Below, piece after piece: positions 11,301 to 22,762 of a stretch of 64,000 nt of DNA. The notes beneath the pieces were generated by a model, which was not told where the DNA came from, did no database searches, and saw only the letters and a list, made by a program, of their open reading frames with translations. Source of the stretch: Linnemannia elongata (lineage: Eukaryota; Mortierellomycota; Mortierellomycetes; Mortierellales; Mortierellaceae); contig JAXBDG010000004.1 in NCBI GenBank assembly GCA_036320915.1, positions 2,418,001 to 2,482,000 on the forward strand, given 5' to 3'. The translations under genes were made by a program, and so were the position numbers. Each line of letters starts with the position of its first letter. The first letter of the stretch is position 1.

Positions 11301-13352
11301 GCCATCGACTATGTTGATGTTGCCATTTCGGGTAACCCCAACGAGGATAACCCTGAAGAGCAACAGGATGGTCATCACAAGTTGGCTGCCTTGTACGACA
11401 AGTACACCGAGTATGCCGAGATTATGGCCGCTCAGGGTCGCCTTTCGACTGCCATCGAGTTCTTGAACTTGACCCCTGTCGACTACCACAACAAGGAGAG
11501 CTTGGCCGTTATGCGCGATCGTCTCTACCACTCTGGCGTCGATGTCAGCAAGGTCCCAGCTCCCGAGTTCCCCTTCGAGCCCCTCTTTGTCATGGGCGAG
11601 GGCGAGTACCAGCAGCAGCAGCAGTACGGCCAGCATCAGCAGCAACAGCACAACCAGTACCAACAAAACCAGTACCAGTCTCAGCAACAACAACAGCAGC
11701 AGCCTAACCAGTACCAGGCGAACCAGTACCAGAACACTCAGTACCAGACGAACCAGTACCAGCCCCAGCAGGCCCAGCAGAACGCCTACGGTGCTCAGAA
11801 TGCTTACGGCGCACCACCAGCTCCCTATGGTAACACTGGCTACAATGCTACAGGATACCAGCAGCCACCTCCTCAGCATCAACATCAGCAGCAGCAGCAG
11901 GCAATTGTACCTCCTCCCAACCCTTTTGGCGCTCCTCCTCAACAGAACGAAATCCGCCCTCCCCAGCCTGCTGTCGCCAATAACCCCTATGCACCCCCTG
12001 CCCCAACATATGGAGGTTATAACCAGGCCCCTGCACCTCCTGCCTTTAACCAGTCGGGCTACCCTGGCCATGCCGATACTGGTCTCCAGCAGCCCTTCCA
12101 GGGACATTACAACCAGCAGAACCCCGTTGAGAGGACCCGCTCGGCCGAGTTGCCTCCCTCGCAACGCAAAGACACTGGCAACTGGAACGACCCTCCATCA
12201 CTGCCTCTTGCCAACGCCACCAAGCGTGCCAATGCTGCTGCTGCTTTGAACAAGACTCAATTCAGCTCACCCTTCCCCGGCAGTCCCGCTATCGGTAACA
12301 GCCCCATGGGTGGTACCCCACCACCTCCTGCAACTGGCTATGGTCAGCCTCCTCAGCCAACAGCCTTGCCTCCACCTCCCATGATGGGCGCTCGTCCTGC
12401 AGCCACTACCTCGCCCTACTCACCGGTCCCAGCAGCATCGCACTTGCCCCCTCCTCCCCCTACCAACGCAGGCAATGCCATGTCGCCCCGTTATGCCAAC
12501 CAGCGAGCACAGCAGCCTGCCAACTTCCAGAACTTTGGCAACCAGGCAACTACTCCCCAGCCCACAAACACATATGCCCCTCCTGCCCAGCAGCAGCAGC
12601 AACAATACCAGCAGCAGCAGCAAGGTTACGGACAAGGTTCTCCTAGCCCTTACGCTCCTCAACAAAACCTAGGTGGTGGACCCATGGGAGGCATGGCCAG
12701 CGGCATGCCCCAAGTCCTCCAGCAGAGACCCTTGACGCCAGCAGCACCCCCAACTCCCCCAGAACCTGTCAAGTCAAGACATCGTAAGTCAACGGTCTTT
12801 CCTGTTTGCGCGCATAACTGAGACAATACCAGGTCTGTTTGTTGTTCAATTTCCGATTGGCTGACACACTGAATTGACGCGCGTCTTTTTTTTGTTGGAC
12901 AATGTAGCTGCCGGTGACCGCTCACATATCCCTGCAGGACAGAAGCTGATCTTCACCGTCCTAGCTAATGAGCTCGCCCTCGCTCGCCAATACGCTACGG
13001 TATGTTTCTTTTTGTCTGTAAAATGAGGGCAGGAAGAATGTTGATGCGAGTTCATGATATTAACGGAGCATGTACTTTATTTCTTATGGACTGTTAATAG
13101 CCTGCAAACAAGAGAGCATGGGATGACGCAGAAAAGAAGCTGAATGTGTTGTTCGACATGTTGAACAACGAGGAGGTGTCAGCGCCTGTGGTGGATCAAA
13201 TGCTGTTGCTTGCACAAGCACTCCAGTCCAAGAACTACAACACTGCATACCAGATCCACTTGGAGTTGCATTCGACGCGCACGAACGAGGTGTCGAGTTG
13301 GATGACGGGAGTCAAGCGTCTGATTGTCGAGAATGCCAAGCTCCAGCAGTAA
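8076..13352 (+). CDS. SEC31: SEC31, COPII outer-coat subunit
   Basis: SEC31 forms rods with SEC13 to cage COPII vesicles leaving the ER. Ten exons (8076-8287, 8431-8547, 8784-8892, 8996-9283, 9387-9473, 9583-9714, 9814-9900, 9987-12783, 12908-12999, 13101-13352) give 1390 residues. Residues 1-330 are a WD40 propeller that begins with FAWSP and [12 protein letters not shown], diagnostic of SEC31. [12 protein letters not shown] near 390 is the conserved blade that receives SEC13. An alpha-solenoid follows, with the conserved [15 protein letters not shown] near 600. From about 885 to 1275 the chain is Gln/Pro/Tyr-rich with polyQ and polyproline, the flexible region that binds SEC23. The last ~115 residues match the helical C-terminal (SRA1-like) domain. 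Seven of nine introns lie in the propeller. Intron 1 holds a 32-A run directly after its GTA donor. All exon phases close exactly. Confidence 0.96.
8290..8321 (+). repeat. 32-A homopolymer at the 5' splice site of SEC31 intron 1
   Basis: The run starts at the third base of the intron (AG, then GT, then A32) and is followed by a second A run. The donor is still a usable GTAAAA. Its length is likely to vary between strains. Confidence 0.95.
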
Positions 13353-13827
13353 AATAGGGGTGTGTCCATGATATGAACTTTAGCACGATAGATGACGAAC
13401 AACAATCAACCAAACCACCACATAGTTTTTGTTTAAGTGATTAAAACAAAGTGAATGAAATGAAACGACAAAAATAACATCTCGATATTGTGTCTGGCAG
13501 AGCGAGACCATGATCAGAACGACCAAGATATTGAGTAACTCCACTGCCTTATCCGAGTGGTTTCTTTGGATCATCAAATACATTGTCCCGTTCGTTCTGT
13601 CCATGCACCTGTGAAGATTTGTCTGAAAATTTTGATTGTTTCAGTCCATTGTTTGTTGCAGTGATTGTGTCACCCTTTTTTTTTTTTTTTTTTTTTTGCT
13701 CGCTGAAATAAATATCGAGGAGTTGGGCCGTTTGCCGATATTTTTTACTTTTTTTGCTTCTTCCCAACAATCGCCACTCATCACTACCACCTACCACTAC
13801 CACCAACAAGAACAACAGCAATAAAAA
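13353..13827. other. Intergenic region SEC31 / dehydrogenase
   Basis: This contains the SEC31 3' UTR and the promoter of the next gene. A 22-T run lies at 13676-13697, about 130 bp before the start codon, and a CA-rich leader with CACTACCACC repeats precedes the ATG. No gene is seen. Confidence 0.5.
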
Positions 13828-14705
13828 ATGACACACCAAGTCAAACAGGACATGGCCGGCAAGGTCGCTTTCATCACCGGCTCCGCCAAGAACATGGGCA
13901 AAGCCTTTGCCATCGCCCTTGCCCGCCGTGGCGCCGACATTGTCATCCACCATCGCAAAGACGTCGCCGAGGCCCAGAAAGCCGCCCAAGAGATCCAATC
14001 CCTCGGCCGTCGCACCCTCATCGTCCAAGGCGAGCTCACCTCGGTCTCTGTGATCGAACAGATTTTCGCCCAGATCCTTTCAACTTTTGGGCATATTGAT
14101 ATTGTGATCAACAATGCCGGTGTGGTGTTGAAGAAGCCCATGACTGAGATTTCGGAGGAAGAGTATGATAGTGTGTTTGCGATTAATGCAAAGGTGCCGT
14201 TTTTTATTATGAAGGAGTGTGCGAAGCATATGGCGGATGGAGGAAGAGTGATTAATATTGGAACGACTTTGTTGGCCATTACGACGGGGGAGTATTCGGC
14301 ATATGCCGGATCTAAGGCCCCCTTGGAGGATTTCACGAGGGCGATGGCGAAGGAGGTTGGAGCTAGAGGTATTACTGTTAACACTATTGCTCCAGGTAAG
14401 CTTCACAAAGATCCTTGCAGAAAAGCTAAACTATCAAGTTTCTCGTATTCTCGATCCATTTTGCACACTAACAACTAAAACATTATCAATTCGCAAAAAC
14501 AACATAAACAGGCCCAATTGATACGCCATTCTTCTACGGACAAGAGACAAAGGAGTCAACGGCCCTGTTTGCATCACTGAGTGTTGCCGGTCGGTTGGGA
14601 GATGTCAAGGATATTGTACCCGTTGTCGAGTTCATTGCCTCGCCCGATTCGCAGTGGATCACTGCCCAGACCCTCTTTGTCAACGGTGGTGTTACCTCCC
14701 GATAA
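13828..14705 (+). CDS. Short-chain dehydrogenase/reductase (classical SDR)
   Basis: Two exons (13828-14395, 14512-14705) give 253 residues, the normal length for a single-domain classical SDR. The Rossmann glycine motif TGSAKNMG is at 17-24, NNAG near 94-97, and the active-site YxxxK is Y159/K163. After the intron the substrate loop begins PGPIDTPFF, and the chain ends in FVNGG as in FabG-like and many sugar or acyl reductases. The position of the catalytic serine, 13 residues before the tyrosine, reads threonine (T146) within INIGTT. Threonine can substitute, but this is uncommon. The His-Arg-Lys after the second strand would fit NADP(H). The substrate is unknown. There is no targeting signal, so the protein is probably cytosolic. 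Confidence 0.85.
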
Positions 14706-17285
14706 AAATGGTTTCAGCCGCGCATTTTCGCGCGTTAGAAGCAGTTCTTTGGAACTGTGGAGAGAGGGGTGATTTTGTACATAGTTTTGTACCCTCGATT
14801 AAAAGTTATATGTATCGTACTGAACATCGCGACCAGTGTGAGGGGGAAGGATGAGCTGCCAGTTGAAGTCACTTGTTTTCCTGTCTCGAGAAGGTAAGGA
14901 AATAGCGGGCGAATCAGATTACCTGTTAGGTGACGCGTGTTTATTGGTAGGTAATTTTACCTGAGGGAAAATAGGCAAAATGTTAAGCCAGGCACTATCA
15001 ACTACTGATATTTCATTCTTCAACGCGTTTAGGAGGTGAAAGATTATGCATAAGGCATGGTGCCAACAAAGAAGGTTCACGCCCTCCATTGCTTTTTCTT
15101 GCATTTGTAATGGATGGTCAAAGGGGCATTGAGATCACTTGCTACCTGTTCTTTTTCCGTTCTCACGTTTGATTGAAATTTTGCCACCAATTCAGAAAAA
15201 AAAAGGGCAAGGGTGTGGGCACAGAGGCAAACAGACGGATGATACTACATAACAGAGGCGTTGTTATTTATCTTGCAACCACCTTATTAAATATCTGTTC
15301 CTCTCATTCATTTCTTGTCGGCTGATGCGAAGGTTGGGGATGGGAGACGAATGAGACGATTGATACGAATGGAAGCAGGAATACAAGGAATGCAAGGAAA
15401 TGGAAATGAATGAATAAAATAGAGAGAAAGAGGGAAAAGAGGAACGAAAGAGAGAGTTGAGAGAGGGCGAAATGGAGGTTTGTTGTAATAAAGCTGTCAT
15501 GTACCTGACCTTGTCCTTCGCGAATGTTGTTTGATGTCTTATTGTGCTGTCATTGTTGCTTATTGGCCTTTGCCCGCAAGCTCAAGAGTTCTGTTTGGAG
15601 GTTTTCTCAGACGCTTAGCGAGGTGCAGCAAGTAGTTGGCTCCAGGCGAAGGGCAAACGCTCACTGAGTTTCTGATACAGTCATCCCTCACCTTGAGCGG
15701 CTGAAGGACCTAAAAACAAACACGCCTCCATTTTCCCGGTCTTAAATCCTTCACATCCTTCCCATCCTTCTATGCTTTGAACTCTGCCTTCATTTTTCTG
15801 ATCTTTGTTTATTGCGCTCATGCCTAACCTAAGGGTATCCATTTTTTTTTTTTCGAGAACCCCACTATTAATGACTATTCTCCGAATGAAATTGTATGAT
15901 ATCTGTGTAAGTATCTCGCTCAGTAGCACTTTTCTCCAATGCTTTTCTGTGCATGTGTTAACTCTCTGCTTAGGTGTTAAAGCTATCTGTCGAGTGGTGT
16001 TTTTTCTTCCCACACAGAAATGAAAGGAGTGGCCAATCGATATATAGTTAGGAAAGGAAGTATGGCAAGGGAAACAAAATATGGCAAGGTAAAGACGACT
16101 GAGAGCATCATGCAATGACGGCGTTGTCCGCCAGGAGGAAGGAAAGGAATAAACAAAAATACAAACCATAGGCGAAAACTCAAACGCAGAGCAAGATACC
16201 ATGGGGCATCTCTGTCTTGGATTTCTTACTTTTCTTCTCTCTCCATCGCTTCCTCGCTCTATTTCTCCTCATTGCAATACATACCTTGCTCCCTCCGCCA
16301 GTACACTCACCTAATTCATTCGTCTTCGCCATCAGTTTCCGATTCTTCATTGCACCTCACCCGCATTAACATCTGTTGGTAATTCCATCTTCCAACTTTC
16401 TCATTCTCAGTTTTCTGCTCCTGTTTCGCGCTAAGCCTATCCACCCTCCTGCCCTCTTGTGGGTCTTGTACCTAAAAAGCACTTACTACTGCTCAACACA
16501 TCATAACCTCAACTCTTCGCCTTTCAACCAGTAGCTACTTTGTCCGCCCAAAAGCAATCACGCCTGCCTATCTCCTTTTCGTTTTCCTATCTAGCCAACA
16601 CAAAAAAAGCAAGCACAAAAAGGTTCTCATCAGGTATAAGGTTGGTTTGTTAGTACCTGGACAATTATGATTGTCTGCAAGAAGAGACTTTCTTATTCTC
16701 TTTAGCGCGTGCTAACTCCATGTGACAATAACATGTTCATCATCGTTTCTAGTCTCCAAATGACTGCTACCCCGGACCAACAGCAACAATAAAAAAAAAC
16801 CAAAAAAGAACCCTTTGTCACTCATGTAAGGCCATCCTTGACCACTAAACAGTGTTTGGTCTATTCATTACTTCCTTTACGCCCGACAATTGTTTAACTC
16901 AAGCCCTGCATGCATTTAGATTTCCTCCCGAGCGCTCACCGTCATTCAGCCAATATCGGTACTGTGCTTATTTCCAGGGTGTATTGTTTGTTGCTCTGCT
17001 CCACGGACAAGCAATGCACTGCCCGTTTCACACTGGCTCATCGCGACCAGTTTTTTGTAATGTGATAGACCTTAGTTTTCAATCGTTATTTCGAATCCCT
17101 GTGTCTCACTGTCCCGCATTGTTACAAGCCTGTCCAATCTCCAACACCCCAACAAAGAGCCTTGATTTTCTCCACGGTAAATAGAGGCAACAGGGACATT
17201 ACGCTTCTGCACTTCGTGTATTAACGCAAACGGACTAATGTTTACTGTCACAATTGCTACTTTGTTTGCTTTTAGTGCACTCGCC
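14706..17285. other. 2.6 kb gene-poor region with 5' leader of the NACHT-WD40 gene
   Basis: I find no convincing coding region on either strand. The longest frames (for example 15681-16202 minus) translate to Phe/Ser-rich sequence without family features. The region has several short direct repeats (ATGGCAAGG twice near 16060-16090) and is C/T-rich from 16200 to 16600. Its last part looks like a transcribed leader with an intron at 17177-17275: GTAAAT donor, ACTAATG branch site, TTTTAG acceptor. Confidence 0.45.
17177..17275 (+). other. Predicted 5'-UTR intron of the NACHT-WD40 gene
   Basis: The donor GGTAAATAG, the branch-like GGACTAATG and the pyrimidine tract ending CTTTTAG are spaced as in the other ~100 bp introns here. 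The acceptor lies 10 bases before the ATG at 17286. The in-frame ATG at 17238 would fall inside this intron, so the hydrophobic 16-residue extension it adds, which looks like a signal peptide, is probably not translated. Confidence 0.6.
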
Positions 17286-20200
17286 ATGTCAAAGGAATTA
17301 CATCCAACCTCAAACCACGACAACAAATCTGTCTCCTCCCAGCATGTAAGCAAGCGGCTCACACTCTCCAACGTTTTCCGACCCACGAGCTCAGAGCCCA
17401 AGGTCAAGCAGGCCCAAAGCTTTATTCCCCACGCAACGGTCAATCAACTCTACACCGTTACCACCAACTCAGCACTTCTTTACCAGTCAACTGTTAGTAC
17501 TCAGTACTATGGTGAGATGGAGCATGAGGTCTCCAGCAATGTTGACATCGAACATGCAGTCTCTACCACCGAGATCAAGAAGCCTGCCTCCAATGCTCAG
17601 GCATCAGCTCTGCTAGCTAAATCACGCGTGGCCATCTTCTCGCAGAATGTAAACCCACCTGTCATCCTCATCACGCTGCCCAAGTTTGGTTCCCGCATCA
17701 CCACCACTCCCCAACTTGCCTTGTGCATTGACTTGCTCCGCGAGGTGAGCGATCCCATCAACCAGGAAGAGAATTCCTCGAAGGTGCTGTCATCTGGCAC
17801 TGCTGCCAAACTTGCCTGGCTCGATGCTATGATGCAGGATCTCGTTGAGCAGGATCGCCTTCGCTGGCTAGGAGCTCGCATGGTGGAGGTGTTTGTAAAG
17901 GACGCCTCAAAGGACTCGATCAAGGTTGCAGAGATGGTACTCATAGGGCCAGTGCTCGACAAAGAGCATTATCGCAGGCTGCTGTCGTGCACCATCACGG
18001 CATTCGACCAGGCTATGCTTTTGGACGTCGATTTGCTGCAAGGTCTGGTGCAATTGGTTCAGTCTGCTCCCTCAGAGGCTTTACTCCCTGACGACCTAGT
18101 CAAGATTCTGCGTGTCCTCAGAATTCGTCTGCAGGATACCAGCCAGCAATCCTCAGTGCATCTCTGCCATCTCACGCTGGCTGTATCGAGGCTGCTTGAT
18201 GTTATGGCGGAGCACAAGGTCAAGGACTTGGATCGAGTTGAAGAGCATGAGCCTCTATCTGGGGTGTTATCGGTTTTGAGAGCCGACTCAGATCCCTACC
18301 TGATGTACCAGGCATGCTATGCGTTCCAAGCGCTGCAGTATGTCCCTAACAATGAATCACCGCTGCAGGCCGTTCTCAGACATTCTACCGGGGCTGTGGA
18401 TGGACTGGTCAAGGTCTCGGCCATGTTTAAGCTGGATCTGAGGGTAGTTCTCGAGGGACTTGGCAAGCTGCAGGAGACCCTCGGAGATATCGCTGAAGTT
18501 GCTGGTAGTGTCTATGATGGTACCTGCTCTCTGGTGGAGAGTGGCCGAGGCGTGCTTGAGAGTCTGAAAGAGGGACTCGGGTCTGGTCAGAAGCGCCTCT
18601 GGTACACCGCCATCCGTACCGCTTACGCCCTTGCTCAAGCTGGTCAGTTGAATGATCTCAACATGCTCATTTATGAGGCTCCCTGTCGCCACGACCCTTT
18701 GTTCCAATGGGGTATCTGCCAGCTGCTGGGCGAGATCGCCTCCGACAGCATCTGGGATGCTGACGTCCGCCTGCAAGCTATCACTCTTCTTGGAGAGCTG
18801 TACAGGAACGATCCACTGTGGGGCCAGGATGAGAGCGTCAGGACCTGGATGCTGAACATTATCCCCCAGCTCGGCGCAAGTGCTGATCAGGTTGTCAGCG
18901 ACAACGCTTTTGCTTTGTTGAAGGACCTCAATCAGGACCAAAACACATCCACCCATCCTCCTTATCCACTCAGGAACCGCCTTCCTCTGCCTGCATCGTC
19001 TCCGACGCTCGCTCGCGTTCAAAATATCCCTCCTCTTGAATACGATCTTCACAAGCACAAAGTCCAGAGGTTGGAACAGAGCCAACTGTCACTTTACATC
19101 CAACCATTTGCCATAGCCAGCTTGACTTCCAAGGACGAAGACACCTTTCCACTTCTAGAGAAAGTACTGGAGTTCCTGGCAAGCAAGCGTCAAGTGATGT
19201 TGATTCTGGGCGACTCTGGGTCCGGGAAATCGACATTCAATCGCCATCTCGAGCATCGACTCTGGAACGACTATAAGCAGGGTGGACCCATCCCATTGTT
19301 CATCAATCTCCCCGCCATCGACCGCCCCGACCAAGACCTGATCGCCAAGCACCTAAGGGCCAACAACTTTAGAGATAACCAGATCCACGAGATGAAGCAG
19401 CACCGCCAGCTCATTCTCATCTGCGATGGGTACGACGAGAGTCAACAACTGGTCAATCTGCACCGAACCAACATGCTGAACCAGCCTGGGCAGTGGAGCA
19501 CCAAGATGGTCATCAGCTGCCGCACCCAGTTCCTCGGAACTGCTTATGTTGATCACTTCAAGCCCCTGCCGACAGATCGCTACGCCACTGGCTCTCAGGA
19601 TCTATTCCAGGAGGTCGTCATTGCTCCTTTTTCCAAGGACCAGATCGAGAATTACGTCGAACTGTATGCGCAAGATCCACAGACGGCGCTGTGTTTCCGG
19701 GATCAAGCTGTGTGGTCGGCGAAGGAGTATATGGACAAGTTGACGACGATTCCCAATGTCAAGGATCTCGTCAAGAACCCGTTCCTGCTCACCCTTGCTC
19801 TCAAGGCTCTACCTCGCTTGGTTGCCTCGAATAAAGACCTGTCAAGCATTCATGTCACCCGAGTCGGGCTCTATGACATGTTTGCTGTCCAGTGGTTGGA
19901 GACGAATCGACTTCGTTTACACTCGAGCACACTGAGCAAGGAAGAGCTGACGGCATTCAACTCGCTGCTGGAAGCCGACTTTAATGGATGCGGGATCAAC
20001 TACCTCCTGCGTCTGTCTGCGGCAATCTTTCGAGAGCAGAACGGAAACCCGGTAGTCCAATACGTCCATTTACATGACAAGGACTCCTGGAAGTCAGCAT
20101 TCTTCAGTTCCCGCCCTGAGATCAAGTTGCTTCGAGATGCCAGCCCATTGAAGCGCACTGGGAACCAATACCAGTTTTTCCATCGTTCCATGCTCGAATA

Positions 20201-22762
20201 TTTCTTCTCACGCGTCATCTATAATCCGAGCAAGGTTGACCAGAACTTTGACTCACCAATTGAGACTACATCCCTAGCCTTTCTCACCCACGACACCAAT
20301 GGCCCTTTGTACCAGAGAAACTTGCTTGAGGAGCCTTCGATTATTCAGTTCCTGTGCGACCGCGTGAGGCTCAACCCGGATTTTGAGAAACAACTCCGCG
20401 CTGTCATCGACCAGTCCAAGACCGATTCCAGTGCCACTATCGCCGCCACCAACGCCATCACGATCCTAGTCAAAGCCGGTGTCACCTTCCACGGTGCAGA
20501 TCTTCGCTGCATCAAAATCCCTGGCGCCGATCTTTCCGATGGCCAGTTCGACTCTACTCAGTTTCAAGGAGCCGACCTGACAAACGTCAATCTATCGAGA
20601 TGTTGGTTGCGGCAAGCGGATATGAGCCATGCACAGCTGAGGGGCGTCCGGTTCGGAGAGCTGCCACACCTCAAGGTGGAGGGTCCTGCAAGAGCCTGTG
20701 CCTACTCGCCGGATGGAAGGATGCTTGGAGTGGCGTTATTGACTTACAGCCTTGGCGTCGTTATTTACGACACCTCTACATGGCAATGTATTCATTTAAT
20801 CACAGCCACTCAAAGAGTCCTATCTGTCAAGTTCTCACCTGACAGCCGACGAGTCGTATCAGGAGCCGAGGATGGAGTGGTTCGGTTGTGGGATTGCACA
20901 AGCGGCAAAGAGCTGTCTGTTATGAAGGGGCACACTAGTTACATAAGCTCGTTGGTGTACTCGCCATGCGGCAACCGCATTGCCTCGGGCAGCTATGACA
21001 AAACGGTCCACTTGTGGGATTTGGAGACTGGAGTAGGCGTCATTGTTTTGAATGGCCATACTGGGAGGGTATATAGCCTCAGATTTTCCCCGGATGGACG
21101 GCAGCTTGTATCGGGCAGTAACGATGGAACGATTCGGTTTTGGAACTCAGAGACAGGAGAGCCAGGGGTTGTCTTTAGACCTTCGTTGGGAGGGATTTAC
21201 AATCTTGCCATTTCTCCAGAGGGCCGATGGATAGCCTCCGGTCATGATGACGGCAGTGTACGACTGTGGGATATGGTCTCCGGTAGCCCAGGTCGTCTCC
21301 TACAAGGTCACACTGGAATTGTTACGGGAATCGCATTCTCCCCGAACGGCGAATTGATCGCCACTTCCGGCATGGACTACAGCGTGAAGTTATGGGACGC
21401 ATCCACGGGCGACGTTATTTTCATCTTTCACAGTCGCTCGGACGTTGCATACGATGTTGCCTTTTTCCGGATGGTTTTACCATTGCATCGGGATTTGATG
21501 ATGGAGCGGTGAGGCTATGGGAGGTGAACTCCAGTCGATCCAGCATTGCGGTACAAGATCAAATCAGTGGCGCTCGTCAGGTGGTATACTCTGCCGACGG
21601 CCTCTCTGTCCTCTCTATCCATGATCCAGGGTTTATCCGAAAATGGGATGCTTCAACTGGATTGCGCGGATCAGTGTCGTTTGAGTTGCCGGACCTAGGG
21701 TCGATCTACAGTTTGGCGTTTTCATCAAACGGCAATCGGATCGCAACTGGGTGCCAGGATAGTTCAGTGCGATTGTGGGATTGCAGCACTGGCGCAGCAG
21801 GACCTGTCTTGGAGGGACATTCGAGCGCGGCGCTGATTCTTGCCTTTTCAACTTGTGGTCGCTGGGTCGCTGCTTATTACATGGGCATGATTGTGAGGTT
21901 GTGGGATCTTCGTAATACGGAGCAGCAATGCGTTCTTGTTGAAGGGGGTGAAAACGATAACGATTGGATCTTTGACTTGAAGTTCTCACCAACAGGACAT
22001 CAACTTGCTATCTGCTCGAGGTACGGGATTGTTTGGCTTTTCGATTCTCGGACAAGAGTCCTCTTGACGTCCAAGAAACTGAGGGAGGAGGCGATCCTGA
22101 CATTGAACTTTTCACCAAACGGTCAGCAACTTGCTTTGCGCACACAGACGTCGATTGCCTTGTGGGACATGCAGTCGGATGAACCCCCCTTGGAAATGAA
22201 GGTGCCACCTACCAGTTCACAGGATGTTTATGCTCATCGTGTGACCATTACCTATTCGCCGTGTGGTCAGTTTCTGGCATCCACCGACGCAGACCGCATT
22301 GTGCGTCTCTGGCATCGTCAATGTGTCGAAGGAGGCATCGACAACTGGTCTTGCGCAATTGCCCTTCGTGCGTGTCACGGTTTCATCACGAACCTCTCTT
22401 GGAATCCAGTTGTCCCAATGGAGTTCATCACTTCCAGCAGGGATGGGCCTGTTCGAGTATGGCGAATGTCGAGCGACAATAGAGCAGTGGCCGTCAAGAT
22501 GCTCTGGGGAACCAATCTCAAGACGCTTTACACTGCAGATATGGTTCTTGACGGTGCGCCTGGCCTGAGTCCGACCCACCAGGATTTGCTGGCTCAGCGC
22601 AGTTCACTCGCAGAGCTGGGTTTATCGCTAGACCTAGACAACGATGGGTATGACGACTATTGCGAGGATGAATACGGCCTTTATGGTGAAGCCTGGTATG
22701 ACGACATCGTTGGGTGCGAGGATGATACAGATGAGGATGCCAACGACACGACCTGGGATTGA
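17286..22762 (+). CDS. NLR-like STAND protein: helical repeats, NACHT, pentapeptide repeats, 14 WD40 (one frameshift)
   Basis: The gene would encode about 1,825 residues if one frameshift is ignored. Positions below count from 17286. Residues 1-75 are Ser/Lys-rich and disordered. About 110-590 is an alpha-helical ARM/HEAT-like region with no recognised effector domain. A NACHT NTPase follows: Walker A GDSGSGKST near 641-649 and Walker B LILICDGYDE near 709-718, then a winged-helix-like NPFLLTLALKALP. Pentapeptide repeats of the GADL type occupy about 1070-1123. Fourteen WD40 units can be counted, enough for two seven-bladed propellers, and an acidic tail closes the protein. Frame is lost in a T5 run at 21462-21466 inside the seventh WD repeat. 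The upstream frame stops at 21512, while the other frame continues through seven more repeats to 22762. The break could be a true mutation, a strain allele or an assembly error. STAND proteins of this kind act as signal-sensing NTPase switches, and in fungi many control incompatibility or immunity. That role is inferred here. Confidence 0.85.

Noticed and set aside
10701..12164. 487-codon minus-strand frame opposite SEC31
   Set aside because: It mirrors the Gln/Pro-rich coding strand (CAG/CAA gives Leu/Val-rich antisense). No domain, and the plus strand is clearly SEC31.
13797..14384. 195-codon minus-strand frame opposite the dehydrogenase
   Set aside because: Antisense shadow of the SDR coding exon, which has all family motifs on the plus strand.
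15681..16202. 173-codon minus-strand frame in the gene-poor region
   Set aside because: Phe/Ser/Thr-rich without domain, weak codon pattern, no supporting splice sites or leader.
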